A stretch of 64,000 nucleotides of DNA from Ailanthus altissimus (GCA_946807835.1 OX327686.1:13392001-13456000); one strand, 5' to 3'. Shown: positions 1 through 11,879, counted from the stretch's first letter. Notes: generated by a model not told the origin, from the sequence alone. A program made the numbers and translations.

Positions 1-1490
1 CTAGTTGTTGGAAACATTGTAGGAAAAATAATTAGAGATGAGTTACAAGTATCATCAATGCATGAGTGAATGTTTCTCATGCTTCGAAATGTTGATGCCT
101 TCATAGCTCTACCTGAAGCTTTCGAAATTTTGGAGAAAATTTTTCAAATTGTCTCATGGACACAATTGTAAATCTATAAAAAAAACACATTGGTTTGTTA
201 AATGTTAATGATTTTTATAATGAGTTGTTATCTTTTCTTGACTATGCGGTAGAAAAATAATTCGTCTCATCTACAGCATGACAGATTCTTATTTCTACTT
301 CAACTGTTGATCAATTACTCGATGAACTACAAGCTTTTACACCTCTATTTGATCTAATAATAAGTCAGATAGATTGGTATACTAATGACAGTGAAATGAA
401 ACACAAGATAAATTTGAAGCTTCGTCTGTAGCCTATCTACTTTTATGTTTTTTTTAGCATTTTGTGTGACTTGTTTTATTTTGTTACAGGTTTAATTTCC
501 AATAAAAGATGTTTTAGGTGATATTTTCTATACTTTACTTTTTTTATATTTTAACATTGAGAACAATGTCTCAATCTGGTTGAGGAGAGAATAGTTGATA
601 TATAATGTTAGTGTTATTTATTTTTTGGTTATCACTTTGTTCTCTAAAAAAAATCATCATAAATGGCATGAGTAAAAGGTTTATTTATGCATTCTTGAGT
701 CGCATTCTAGTTCTAGAATGGTAGAGTAAAGAGTACATTACTAAACTTTTGAAACACATTCTAATTGGTTTATTTTTAATGCATTTTATGTATAATTATT
801 TGTTGCTTAAGTTTTTGGTAACTCTTGTGTAAATAAATTTACTTTACTACCGAGGTATGATATCGAAATTATTTAGTTTTAATCATTTTTTTTATTTAGG
901 TTACTAAAGAATAACTTCCAAAATTATTTCTTGAGCACAATACTAAGTCTTGTAGTAAGATGAATGATTCAATATATATAGCTAAAAAAGAAATCATGTT
1001 TAAGTATGAATATTCTTTTCTAAACTCACATATCTTTTGTGAGTGAATGGAGAGGTTTGAGATAATAGCTTACGAACTTTCATTAATCTTTTGAAGTGGT
1101 TAATTTTTGTTTGGAATAATATTATTTGGGATGAGGAATGATTTAGTTTCTTAGCTGAAGGATGATAAAAAAAAATTATGGTGAGAGATTGCTCTTATTT
1201 ATAATGATTCTTTGTCTTTAAAAAAAAACACACAAAAAAAAAAGAATAAGCAAAAAAACAAGTATATATAAAAAAAAAAGAAAAAGAATTCAATTCAATT
1301 CAATAAAGTCTTTGTTCAATTTTAGAAGACAAAAGTCATTAGGAAACAATCTTATCACCAGACTCTCTATTTGTAAGATTCACATAAAATAATTAAAGTA
1401 CTGAAGACTAGCATGTGGTAAGAATAGTTTGACTCTAAATAATTTGATTTTTCTATCTTTGGATCAATGTTAGTTTGTTTGTCTGTCCTT
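1..1490 (+). mobile_element. Decayed 3' internal region of a Ty3/Gypsy-like element
   Basis: No intact reading frame is visible. Around 555-595 the sequence runs 'aacattgagaacaatgtc' and then a purine-rich 'gaggagag' stretch, which resembles the 3' non-coding region and polypurine area of plant Gypsy elements. An A-rich, low-complexity stretch follows at about 1204-1290, also common there. A Gypsy-like LTR in the same orientation begins near 2140. The first 450 bases have no recognisable protein similarity. The element assignment is an inference from motif style. Confidence 0.35.
1204..1290. repeat. A-rich low-complexity tract
   Basis: Runs of A broken by single C, G or T bases, ending in a short (AATTC)n stretch near 1288-1302. 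It has no coding potential and fits the 3' non-coding part of an LTR retrotransposon. Confidence 0.7.
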
Positions 1491-1495
1491 AAATG

Positions 1496-1815
1496 TAAGG
1501 GTAGGAAAAAAAAATTTGGAACCGAAAAACCGAACCGAACCGACCGGCCGGTTCGGTTCGGTTCAGTCCGATTGTTTTTTTAAAAAATCGATTTGATTTT
1601 TTTGGGGAAAAAATTGACCAGTCCGGTTCGGTTTTTTCCACCCAAAAAAAACTAAAAAAATAGAACCGGACCGAACCGAAAAAAACCGATTTTGGTTTTA
1701 TTTTTCCAAAAAACCGAACTGAACCGGTTTGGTTTCATAAAAAACTGGACCGAACCGGACCGGTTCGGTTCAATTATACAAAAAACCGGACCGAACCGGA
1801 CCGTGCCTACCCCTA
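1496..1815. mobile_element. hAT-type MITE (320 bp) with 8-bp target-site duplication
   Basis: The segment starts TAAGGGTAGG and ends CCTACCCCTA, giving 10-bp terminal inverted repeats with one mismatch. It is flanked on both sides by the identical 8-mer CTTAAATG (1488-1495 and 1816-1823). Eight-base target duplications are characteristic of the hAT superfamily. The interior has no reading frame and is packed with GGTTCGG/CCGAACC words in both orientations, so it could fold extensively. It is too short to encode a transposase, so it must be non-autonomous. Confidence 0.85.
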
Positions 1816-2139
1816 CTTAAATGTAACATTTTTTTGAGCGATTATCTGCTTTCCAACTCCATAAGTGAAATTCTGACCCGTTAAACAATTATTCACCTAT
1901 AAGGATATAGAGTTGAGGCTTTACTTGGAAAAACTTTTCAATGCTATATATGTTATGGTTTGTGGTAAGAAGGCTTCGACTTAATTCACACAAATACAAA
2001 ATTTTGGAAGTTATAATTGAAATAACCTTAATAGTAATTGTGATCTTGAACTGTCATTTTGTTTGAAATACTTAGGCAGTGTTCAAATTTTATTTATGCT
2101 TTAATTGTTATGGACTAGCAATAAGCTGGTTAAGGGATG

Positions 2140-3505
2140 TGATGAACACTTGAAATTACACATTTAATAAGGGTTTTATATCATTATTTTGTATTACTAG
2201 TGTCTTTAACCCCCCCTAACTTAAGTATGTTTACAAGATTGTACCTAATTAACTTTTAAATATTTTGTGGTAGGTTCAGTAAAATGGGTATAACTTTCTA
2301 CTTATGAATTCAATTGGAGTGATTCTTGATCCTGTAAAGATCTAACTCGATGGCCCATAACTATAGAAATACGTATAGAAATACATAGAGAAATACAGGC
2401 CTAATCCGAATAGTCATCAGTATTTGGCCCATAACTATATAAATACGTATCTAATACATATGAGATAACTCAATTTGAAAAGATAAGAGACTTATCTACA
2501 ACTTTGATGTTTTGAGTGACAGCTAATTCGAACCACATCAATTCCAAATTGGATAAGCACGTGGGTGGATTAATAATAATCAATGTAAATTATTTGCCAC
2601 CATTCTTGACTTTTATCATCCATGTGGTTCCCTCTTCATTTGTCTCAGTTTATCCATATTTTTCTATAAATAAGTAGCATATTTATGCTCAAAACATGTA
2701 ATTAGAGAGCTAAATTTTAGTCCAAATACTTATCTTTTGTATTATCTCTTTGTAATATTATTTCTCTTGTATACTATTGTAAAGTCATGTTATCTCTTCT
2801 TTATTTCTCTTCTTTTTCTTTAGTTTTATTATGTCCAAGTAATTTTTTTTATGCTAAGGTGAAAGGGTGAAACTCTTGGTAAGGTAATACTTAACTCTTA
2901 TTCATGAATTTAATATTTTATTCTTAAGTTATACAAATTTATATGTGATATATTTATTTTATTTGTAATATTAATACCCTTTCTTCTAAGTGGTATATCT
3001 TGAATTATTATTAACAAACTTTATACTTTGCACAAAAAATTCTTGAAACCATTTACAAGATTTGGCGTATATACCCTTTCTTGTAAAGTGGTAGTCTTGA
3101 TTTATTATAGATAAATATAAATATTGGCATAATAAATACTTGAACTCATTTATAAGATTTTGTGTATAATAATTGAAAGAAATAAATACTAATTAATATA
3201 TAAATGATGATGAACTTTAATTGTTATATTTTTTGATTGGAACCTCCTTTGTGTGAGGATTTCAATTGAGTTATAAAAAGAGTTAAATATATTCTTACTT
3301 CTTATGCTAATAGTAGATCTCCCTAGCCTTAACTTTTATTTGAATTGGTTAATTGAATTAATATTTGCAAACATCTTATAGTTGTCTTTAAAATATTTAT
3401 AGTTTGTAATCTTAATTCTATTTTCCTATGGATCGACCCCGCTCTCACTGGATTATTTATTACTTCGACAATTCTACACTTGGGAATAAACTCCTATATT
3501 CTGGA
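2140..3505 (+). mobile_element. Ty3/Gypsy-like LTR (+ orientation)
   Basis: The sequence begins near 'tgatgaacacttgaaa' and contains a TATA-like 'ctataaataag' at about 2663. The part around 2840-2890 ('gctaaggtgaaagggtgaaac') and the end near 3430 ('ggatcgaccccgctctcac') resemble the R/U5 part of plant Gypsy LTRs. At about 3500 it runs directly into a Copia LTR fragment, so the primer-binding site and internal region are missing. The left border is approximate. Confidence 0.5.
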
Positions 3506-3507
3506 CG

Positions 3508-3864
3508 TTGTCAGTATACATGGTCCTTTGACCTAAGTGCCACGGTGGGCTTGTAAGTGATCCACCATACTTTGATTCCACGTATGTCACAAACCTTTCA
3601 TGGTGTAACCGTTGGGTGTCGCTGGGTATGGTTCAATGCTTATAAAGTCAGGTATGTACAGATATGGGATCCGTCAGCTTGCATAGGGAGTTAGATATCC
3701 AGATGCTTCGAGATTGTATCTCGAAAAGTCTTGTTGCGACAAGCATTAATCCCGGGAAAGGGTTTCCACTATGGTGAAAAAAATATAGTAAAAGAGTTTG
3801 CATATATTGTTCAGTGAGATACAAGTCTGGAGATAGGACATGGAAGAGCACATAGAGATTTGAT
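3508..3864 (+). mobile_element. Copia long-LTR family Y, middle fragment (+)
   Basis: It matches, in the + orientation, the reverse complement of the full-length LTR at 5612-7710, starting near 'catggtcctttgacc' and ending at 'gatttgatgg'. The segment is probably the left half of an LTR whose right half lies at 4976-5545. An inverted LTR fragment sits between the two halves. Confidence 0.75.
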
Positions 3865-4975
3865 GGTACACTGCCCTAGTACACAACAAGTATACTTTAT
3901 ATCACGGGACTCCCTAGGTCCATGCCTGATTCACCAAATGAAACTATTTTATGAATCTGTGAAAATTATCCCACGACACACTTCACGGATATACAAATCA
4001 GAGCGTTGAACCATACAAGTTAAGGTTACAACGGATACGTATAGTCCTTTCATCATGATATCTTAAATGTGCGGGGATATAGATTATCTTCGTTAAATTC
4101 CCTAGTACTCATCCATATCATATCTCTAGACTTGTATCTCACTGAACAATATGTACAAACTCCTTTGCTATATTGTTTAACCTTGGAAAAACTCTTTCCC
4201 GAGATTAATACTTGTGGCCACAAGACTTTCTGAAATATAATCTCGAAGCATCTGGATATCTAACTCTCTATGCGAGCTAAGGGATCTCATATCTGTATAC
4301 ACCAAACTCCATAAGCATCGGACCGTACTCAGCAGTTACACCATAAAAGGTCTGTGACATGCGTGGAACCAAATTATGATGGATCACTTACAAGCCTACC
4401 GTAACACTCAGGTCAAGGGACTACGTATACTACTTAACTCGATATGACCCTCTGTTAACGATTTACATAAGGTGTCTATCGGAGGCCCTCGTGAGTCTGT
4501 CCCATATCCAATTCTAACTGGATACCCATATGTCAATACGAGCTTCAAGCTCACGATCGGCTAGGAACAACCATCTATACCCTATAGGTACGACATATGC
4601 TGATCCATATTAAAAGTATCCACCGATAGACCCACATCGGCGGCAATAGATCAGGAACAATTATTTGAAAACGTACTTGCATAACTGATATTTTTTGGCA
4701 CCTGATTGCAACTCTTGTAACTATGTAGTTACTAGTAGTTTCTTAAGTCTATGTCCCGTTACAGACAAGGCTCCAGTTACAGACAAGGCTCCAACTCTTG
4801 GATCTTTGCTGAGTATTGTAACCAGCTAACACTTAGCTGTGCTAACATTTAGCATTTATATCTCTTACCATGGCTAACTATGAGCCCTTATCTAAACTCA
4901 TTTATATCTGATCTGAACTCCTTCAGATCATATAATGTTTGTAACGTTGCATATTATGATACTATATAAATAGGC
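3865..4975 (-). mobile_element. Copia long-LTR family Y, inverted fragment (-)
   Basis: It runs parallel to 6535-7600 of the LTR at 5612-7710, from 'acactgccctagtacac' to 'gtaacgttgcatatta'. It is therefore minus-oriented, while its two neighbours are plus. It lacks both LTR termini. It appears to be an inverted segment set inside another copy of the same LTR. Confidence 0.75.
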
Positions 4976-5545
4976 ATGCTAATTTGTATATCCATGATGT
5001 TGGCGTGGGGCATTGCTCACAGACTCATAGAATAGTTCTATTTGAGGAATCGAGCGTGGACTTAGGGAGTCCTGCGATATGAAGTGTACGCGTTGTGCAC
5101 TAGGGCAGCGTGCCAGATTAAATTGTTTAATCTAGCAATATCCAGTACTCCCACGAGAATACGTGCGTATCTGTATTTAAGCGTTAAATACAACAATTAG
5201 TTACTAATTATTATTTACTAATTGTATAGAGACACGCGGCACATTGTGGACCCTCGGTTAAGTTTACCCAAGTGTGAGATTTGGTGAAACCCACTAGAGG
5301 GTAGACTTGATAACTATTCATGAGGAACAAAATAGTAATTTCACACATTGATTATTTAATTGTTAAATAATTAAAATATTTCATTATAATATATTATTAT
5401 ATTATTTTATTATGGGTGCCATATTGTTGGCACCCATTATTGTTATTTTATTATTATTTATATTATATTATATTATTATTTTAATATATTAGATATATAT
5501 ATATATATATTATATGAGATTGTGTGGGTGAAGAAGTGTGTGTGT
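4976..5545 (+). mobile_element. Copia long-LTR family Y, right-hand fragment (+)
   Basis: It is similar to the + strand fragment at about 9300-9840 ('gctaatttgtatatcc', 'ggcgtggggcattgctcac', 'ccactagagggta') and to the reverse complement of 5612-7710. It contains a (TA)n tract at 5491-5508. It stops before the LTR's 3' terminus and joins about 60 bases that include a minus-strand primer-binding site. Confidence 0.75.
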
Positions 5546-5595
5546 TTTATGTGTTACAAGAAATGGGAATGAAAAATTCAAGGGTACTAGAAATT

Positions 5596-5607
5596 GCTTT
5601 GATACCA
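5596..5607 (-). other. Primer-binding site (tRNA-iMet type) of a minus-strand Copia element
   Basis: Read on the minus strand this is TGGTATCAAAGC, which matches the common plant Copia initiator-Met primer site TGGTATCAGAGC at 11 of 12 positions. It lies four bases beyond the 3' end of the LTR at 5612-7710. That LTR therefore served as a 5' LTR relative to sequence on its left. Confidence 0.75.
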
Positions 5608-5611
5608 TTAC

Positions 5612-7710
5612 TGTTGGGAATCTAATATACGTGGGTGTATGCATGTGTAATTGTATCTATTGCTTAAATTACGTATCATATACATATTAAACACGGCGAA
5701 AGTATTTAAACATGCAATAAATACAATAAAATATATATTAATCACAATAACATATTTAAAGGGTTGAGAAATCACCTTAACGTGTAACATTTTATACATA
5801 TTTTCTCGAAGTTTGTATAGAGACCAACTTGTAAGGAGTTCTAATCAACAACTCAGTAGGCTTGGTGAGCTACAACAATAGTCCCATTTTTCGGCACGGG
5901 ATTAACTATTAACACCAAAATGACCAGTAGTGTGTTTTCTTCCTTTTCTCTAAAAAGATATAGAAATGAAATTTGAAACAACTCACAATTGCTTCTCTTG
6001 GCCCCATAGAGAAAAATGAAACTATTTCATTTTTCCTTTTTTTTTCTTTCTTCTTCCTTCTCGGTGCCATTTCTTTTCTTTTCTCATTTTCTTTCTCCAT
6101 TTCCATCCAACACAAAAACACACCCTTTTCCCTTACTTCTCTCATACACATCTCACTATATATATATATAATAAAATATTAATATAATATATAATATAAT
6201 ATTAAAACATGGTTGGCAACTATTTGGCACTATTAAATAAAATAATAATATAATATAATAATGAGATATTTATGATTATTTAACAATTAAATAATCATAG
6301 TGTGAAATGATCATTTTGCACCTTATGAATAGTTACCAAGTATACCCCTAGTGGGTTCCACTAAATTCCACACTTAGGTAAACTCTACTGAGGGTCCACA
6401 ATACGCCAAATGTCATTATACAATTAGTAAATAAGAATTATTGACTAATTGCTGTATTTAACTCTTAAATACAGATAGGCACGTATTCCCGTGGTAGTGC
6501 TAGATATTACTGAATTAAACAATTTAATCTGGTACACTACCTTAGTGCACAACAAGTACACTCCATATAGCTGGACTCCCTAGGTCCACACCTGATTCGT
6601 CAAATGAAATTATTTTATGAGTCCGTGAACATTGCCCCACGCACATGTCACGGTTATACAAATCAGCGCATTGAACTATACAAGTTAAGGTTACAACACA
6701 TACGTATAGTCATTCCGTCATGATATCCTGGATGTGTAAGGATATAGATTATCATCGTCAAATCTCCACGTGCTCATCCATATCCTATCTCTAGACTTGT
6801 ATCTCACTAAACAATATGTGCAAACTCCTTTACTATATTGTTTTACCCTGGCGGAAACTCTTTCCCGGGATTAATACTTATGGTTATAAGACTTTTTGAG
6901 ATAATGTCTCAAAATATCTAGATATCTAACTCCCTATGCGAGCTGACGGATCCCATATCTATACACACCGAACTCCATAAGCATCGGAACATATCCAGCA
7001 ACACCCAGCGGTTATACCATGAAAGGTATGTAACATGCGTGGAACTAAAGTATGGTGGATCACTTACAAGCCCATCATGGCACTCAGGTCAAAGGACCAT
7101 ATATACTACTCAACTCGAGAGGACCCTCCGTTGACAGCTTACATAGGGTGTCTATTGGAGGCCCTTGTGAGTCTGTCCCATATCTAGTCCTAACTGGATA
7201 CCCATATGTCAATACGAGCTCTAAGCTCACGGTCGGCTAGGAATAACCATCTATACCCTATAGGTACGACATATACTGACCTATAGTAAAAGTATCCACC
7301 GACAGACCCGTATCAGCAGAAATAGATCAGGGACAATGATTTGAAAATATACTTGCACAACTGACATTTTCTGGCATCCGATTGTAACTATGCAGTTATT
7401 AGTATATTTTCAGGTCTATGTCACATTACAGATATGGCTCCAACTCTTGGATCTTCGCCGAGTATTATACCCAGCCAACACTTACCTGTGCTAACATTTA
7501 GCATTTATGTCTCTTAGCATGGCTAACTATGAGCCCTTATCTAAACTCCTTTAGATCTGATCTGAACTCTTTTAGATAGTACAATGTCTGTAACGTTACA
7601 TTAAATGGTACCACATAAATAAGTATTAGCGATTTAATAGGAATGTACACTTATATAAATAGACAAGTATATGTACATTCAGGGATGGCACGTAAGCACC
7701 GATCTTAACA
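5612..7710 (-). mobile_element. Full-length LTR of Copia family Y (-, ~2.1 kb)
   Basis: The minus-strand LTR begins TGTTAAGATCGGTGC at 7710 and ends CCCAACA at 5612, so it has TG...CA ends and is about 2.1 kb long, unusually long for Copia. On its upstream side a polypurine tract abuts it (minus-strand reading AAGTGGGAGAT, 7711-7721). On its downstream side lies a primer-binding site. It contains a pyrimidine-rich stretch at about 6030-6120. Open frames such as those at 5909-6151, 5973-6182 and 7052-7240 fall inside it and are not conserved between LTR copies, so I do not call them genes. Related copies lie at 3508-5545, 8543-9016, 9241-10378 and 59143-61236. Confidence 0.85.
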
Positions 7711-7725
7711 ATCTCCCACTTGCTC
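7711..7725 (-). other. Polypurine tract next to LTR
   Basis: On the minus strand the bases read AGAGCAAGTGGGAGAT directly before the LTR start TGTTAAG. This is the standard plus-strand primer site of plant Copia elements and marks the LTR at 5612-7710 as having been a 3' LTR on this side. Confidence 0.8.
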
Positions 7726-8050
7726 TAATGTCATTCCTGATGGTATTCATATACATTGACTACATAAATTATTTATATGACACTTTTGCAATAATAGAGT
7801 CATGGCCATAGAAAGTGGGTCTATTAAATTATTTATAGAACACTTCTACAAATAATCACATCTCTCTAAGCCAACATCCCTCTAGTTATGTGAGATCCCT
7901 CTCAACATAATAAGAGTACTGGTGTCCTCTTAGCACAACGGCCTAGATTTTTTGCAAAATTATGGGATATGATCCATCTGTCTTGGAACTCTTCCATGTC
8001 AAGTGATAAACTTACGAATCCACGATGCCTGTTTCGCTGCGCCATATAAA
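7726..8050 (-). mobile_element. Short 3' internal remnant of the Copia element
   Basis: Minus-strand sequence upstream of the polypurine tract. By position it should be the RNase H/3' end of pol, but it is too decayed for a reading frame. It switches near 8050 to plus-strand Copia sequence. Confidence 0.4.
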
Positions 8051-8540
8051 TTTGCAGTGAATCTCAGTATGTTACAATTGGTCAGAAGTAACTCGTAAGT
8101 ATTTCTCTATGAAGGATCTGGGAGAGGCTTCCTTTATAACTTTATAGAGATAGAGCTAGGAAGCTGATAAAACTCTCTCAAATCATTTCACATCAATAGC
8201 ATCTTAAAAATGTACTTTTTTTTAAACTGTGGGTTAGTTAACGTATCTTTTAGACCTGGTGTTCATCTTTCGAGGAGAGTGTTTCTTTAGATGGAAGATG
8301 ATAAAGTTAGAGTGTCTAACACATTAGATACATCAAACTTGGTGTTCATCTTGATGTATGCTATGATGTATTTAAGACCTAATATTAGTAAGGTTGTAAG
8401 AGTTATGTGTCGATTCCAATCTGATTCAGGTAACTACGATTTGATGGTAGTCAAATATATTATAAGGTACCTTAAAGGTACAAAGGATAAGTTTCTCAAA
8501 TATGGAGAAAGTGACTTACAAGTGAGAAGATGCACAAATT
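8051..8540 (+). pseudogene. Copia reverse transcriptase/RNase H connection fragment, decayed
   Basis: A plus-strand frame at 8291-8596 encodes a peptide containing 'YAMMYLRPNISKVVRVM' and 'IIRYLKGTKD'. These resemble the Copia block after the reverse transcriptase (canonical style 'LMYAM.CTRPDI' and 'ILRYLKGT'). The upstream part (8130-8290) parallels 42860-43030 of the other long-LTR Copia element. It has lost the catalytic parts and is cut at about 8540 by a minus-strand LTR fragment. The last 18 or so residues of the open frame are LTR read-through. Confidence 0.7.
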
Positions 8541-8542
8541 CA

Positions 8543-9016
8543 GTCCTAACTGAGTACCCGTATATTTATACAATCTCCAAGATCCTAGTCAATTAGGAAC
8601 GACCAATTGTACCTTACAGATATAGACATATACTGATCTATGTGAATAAATAGGATCTACTAACAGACCAGCGCTAATAGAAATAAATCATAAACAATAT
8701 ATTTGAGAGCATGCTTGCATAATGACACATCCTAGCAAACCGTTGCAACTCTTGTAACTATATCATTATAAGCATATTCTGAGGTCTTTATCCTGTTACA
8801 GACAATGTTCCAACTCTTGGAATATTTGTTAATTCTTAGCACCGGTCTAAACTCTTTTAGATCGTATCTGAACTCCTTCAAATAGTACAAAGTCTGTAGC
8901 GTAACAAGCATCAAACTATATTATTAAAAGGTAATTAGCGATATAACAAAATATACTGTGTATAGAAATCAAACATTTATACAAAACTAGGATGGCACGT
9001 AGGCACAACCCTAACA
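8543..9016 (-). mobile_element. Copia family Y LTR fragment (-), 5' part
   Basis: It parallels about 7190-7710 of the full-length LTR. On the minus strand it begins TGTTAGGGTTGTGCC at 9016 and is truncated at about 8543 by the junction with Copia coding sequence. Confidence 0.7.
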
Positions 9017-9113
9017 ATCTCTCACTTGCCCTAGTGCCAATCACAATGGTATCTAATACCCATAGACTTCACGTGTTTTTCAAACACCTTTGGAGTTAAG
9101 GCTTTGGTACCAC
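9017..9113 (-). pseudogene. Copia pol 3' end plus polypurine tract, minus strand
   Basis: On the minus strand this encodes a short stretch including 'LTPKVFEKHVKSMGI', typical of the last residues of Copia RNase H. A polypurine tract ('caagtgagagat') follows immediately before the LTR start at 9016. It is the 3' internal end of the element whose LTR is 8543-9016. Confidence 0.65.
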
Positions 9114-9240
9114 TATGTTGAGCTATATTAAAAGTATACCCTATAGATACGATATATACTAATCTATATTAAAAGTATCCACCAACAAACTCGCATCGGA
9201 AGAAATAGATCAGGAATAATTATTTGAGAACATCCTCAGC
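9114..9240 (-). mobile_element. Copia family Y LTR fragment (-)
   Basis: It parallels 7253-7365 of the full-length LTR ('accctatagatacgatatat', 'agaaatagatcagg'). It is joined at about 9240 to a plus-oriented piece of the same LTR, an inverted junction like that at 3864. Confidence 0.65.
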
Positions 9241-10378
9241 ACATAAAGGATATCATGATGGAAGGACTATATGTATGCGTTGTAACCTCGGCTTGTATGG
9301 TTCAACGCGCTAATTTGTATATCCGTAATGTGGGTGTGGGGCATTGCTCACGGACTCATGGAATATTTTCATTTGAGGAATCGGGCATGGACTTAGGGAG
9401 TCCCGCGATATGGAGTGTACTCGTTGTGTACTGAGGCAGCGTGCCGAATTAAATTGTTTAATCCAGCAAAATTTAGCACTCTCACGGGAATGCGTGCGTG
9501 TCTGTATTTAAGCATTAAATACAACAATTAGTCAATAATTATTATTTACTAATTTTATAATGACACGTGACGCATTGTAGACCCTCGGTTGAGTTTATCT
9601 AAGTATAGGATTTAATGGGACCCACTAGAGGGTATACTTGGTAACTATTCATAATGGACAAAATGATCATTTTACACATTGATTATTTAATTGTTAAATA
9701 ATCAATAATATCTCATTATTATATATATATATATTTTTTAGTGCCACATAGTTGGCACCCATTTATATTATTTTATATTATTAATATTATATTATATATT
9801 ATTTTATTCTTATTAGATATAAATAGTGAGATGTGTGTGAATTTGTGAGTATGTGTATTTGGCCGAGAAAGAGAAATGGAGAAAGAGAGAAAGAAAAGAA
9901 ATGGTGCCACTGAGAAAAAGAAAGAAAAGAAGAAAAACAAAAAGGAAAAAGAGAGAAAACTGAAATTGTTTCATTTTTCTCCATGGTACCAAAAGAAGCA
10001 ATTGTGAATTGCATCAATCTCCATTTCTTATCTTTTTAGAGAAAATGATGAATACACACTACTAGCCATTTTGGGGTTAAGAGTTAATCTCGTGCTGACT
10101 ATAGGGTTGCTGTTCTAACTCGCCAAGCCTACCGAGTTGGTGACCAAAACTGCCCAAGAGTTTGTCTCCATGCAGGCTCCAAGAAAATACGTGTATAACA
10201 TTACACGTTCAGGTGATTTCTCAACACTAATAATATATTAATGTGATTATTATATTTTATTTATTATATTTATTACATATTTTAATACTTCTGCCTCGTT
10301 AAATATGTATATGATACGTATTTTAGGCAATAGACACAATTGCACATGCATACACCTATGTATATTAGATCGCCAACA
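9241..10378 (+). mobile_element. Copia family Y LTR, 3' half (+)
   Basis: It starts inside the LTR near 'ggatatcatgatggaag' and ends at CCAACA (10378), the LTR 3' terminus. A purine-rich stretch at about 9860-9965 is the counterpart of the pyrimidine-rich stretch in the minus copy. The open frames at 9799-10017 and 9813-10001 read this low-complexity DNA and are not genes. No primer-binding site follows; the next bases are Copia integrase sequence. Confidence 0.75.
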
Positions 10379-10600
10379 ATTACACCTTTATATTCTCCAA
10401 AATCAAATGAAGTGGCTGAAAGGAAAAATATAACATTAAAAAACATGATGAATTACATGTTAATAAATTCTGGGGCTCCAATGATCTTGTAGAAATGAAT
10501 CAATTCTAACTGCTTGTTATATATAAAATAGAATTCAATGCAAGAAAATTGGAATTACACCTTTTGAGTTATGAAAAGGTTATAAATCTAACCTATCATA
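10379..10600 (+). pseudogene. Copia integrase fragment
   Basis: The plus strand reads 'YSPKSNEVAERKN' and then 'MMNYMLINSGAP', the conserved C-terminal part of the Copia integrase core ('PQQNGVAERKNRTL..MM'). Stops and frameshifts follow. It is probably part of the same decayed element as the reverse transcriptase at 11880-12420. Confidence 0.75.
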
Positions 10601-10699
10601 CCTTAAAGTGTGAGGGTGTCTTACTAAGATCTTCATTCTGAATCTTAAAAGGAAATGGATGGGACCTAAGACCATTAATTATATATTTATAGGTGAAAA

Positions 10700-11640
10700 T
10701 TCTAGATAGGCAACTCAAGAGATGGGTGAGTTGGGTATTTAAAACTTAATGCACTAATATAAATAATTTATACAATTATTAAAACATAAACAAATTTAAA
10801 AAGTAATTGTAATAAATAATAGTCATGGATAGAGAGAATGGCACCCAGATGTTTACGTGGTTTGGCACTCCACACAGCTTACATCCACGCCTTGAGGATT
10901 CCATTAGCTTGCATTAAACTAAGGCCAAGAATTAATACACTTAACTTTTAAGGTGTCAAGAAACCTTTACAACAAATTAGTTTTTAAGGTACCAATTAAA
11001 CTCCTTACAATTAAAGAGTAACAACTCTCATCTCAAAGTATTTTCTATAAACACTTAAACTTACAACAAAAGAGTAACCACTCTCTTCACAAAGTATTTG
11101 TGACAAACACTTGAATAAAATCAATACAAGAATTGATAAGTAAAATAATTTAAACTCCAAAATGAGTAAATGTAAAGTTGTAAGAATAATGAAGCTCTCA
11201 ATTCTAATATATGGCGTTTTTCTCTTCTTCTCTTATTTCTTTTGAGCTTCAAATGAGTGAGGTATTTATAAGGAGTAAAAAATAGTCATTACTACAATAA
11301 CTCTCCTATTGCTATAGTGACTTAACCGTTGCTACAGTGATGCACAGTACTTGATCTTTATATATTAATTCTTTCTTTGCTACAGTAGCAACGGTTACTA
11401 CAGTGCCCCTCGCTATAGTAATCTTCAGAAAGTCTTGATCTTTTGCATTTTAGTCTATTTTTTGAAACTTCTAAAACTTTGCACTTTGGTCCAACTTCAG
11501 TATACTTGAATGATTTAACAATAACTTTCTGCAGACAACTTCAAATTTACTTCTATAAAATTCTTTAAAAAGCTAACACAATTATCTTTCTATTATTAAT
11601 AAGTTTATGCATATTTTCTATCTCATACAGTATCAGTAAA
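10700..11640. mobile_element. LTR-like insertion within the Copia remnant
   Basis: This segment separates the integrase and reverse transcriptase pieces of one decayed Copia element. It holds 'gtttacgtggtttggcac' and 'cttacatccacgcc' near 10850-10890, words that recur in plant Copia LTRs, a TATA-like 'gtatttataagg' at about 11261, and several 'gctacagtg'-type words at 11290-11420. Borders and orientation are not resolved and no coding capacity is seen. Confidence 0.35.
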
Positions 11641-11879
11641 ATTTTGAATTTGCCCTTTTATTTTATTTGCTCATATTTTACTTCACTTATACGTTTAATT
11701 ATGTCAATGCCTAATTATAACCAACACAAAATTTTATTATCATAAAAAAATCAATATGTATGACTATAAAGTCAACAATAGAATATGCTCACAATAGTGC
11801 ACCATATATATTCTTGGTATTAGAAGATCATATTAATATTTTTTATGCAAACAATATATTAAAATCTAAAAATATATAA

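Noticed and set aside
3648..3851. 67-codon minus-strand frame, with similar ones at 53466-53741 and 60398-60604
   Set aside because: These recur because they lie in the same part of related long Copia LTRs. They carry different lesions and no start or domain is conserved.
5909..6182. Lysine/glutamate-rich and phenylalanine-rich frames on opposite strands
   Set aside because: They are translations of a pyrimidine-rich LTR tract and are not conserved between LTR copies. The same applies to 9799-10017 and 59537-59797.
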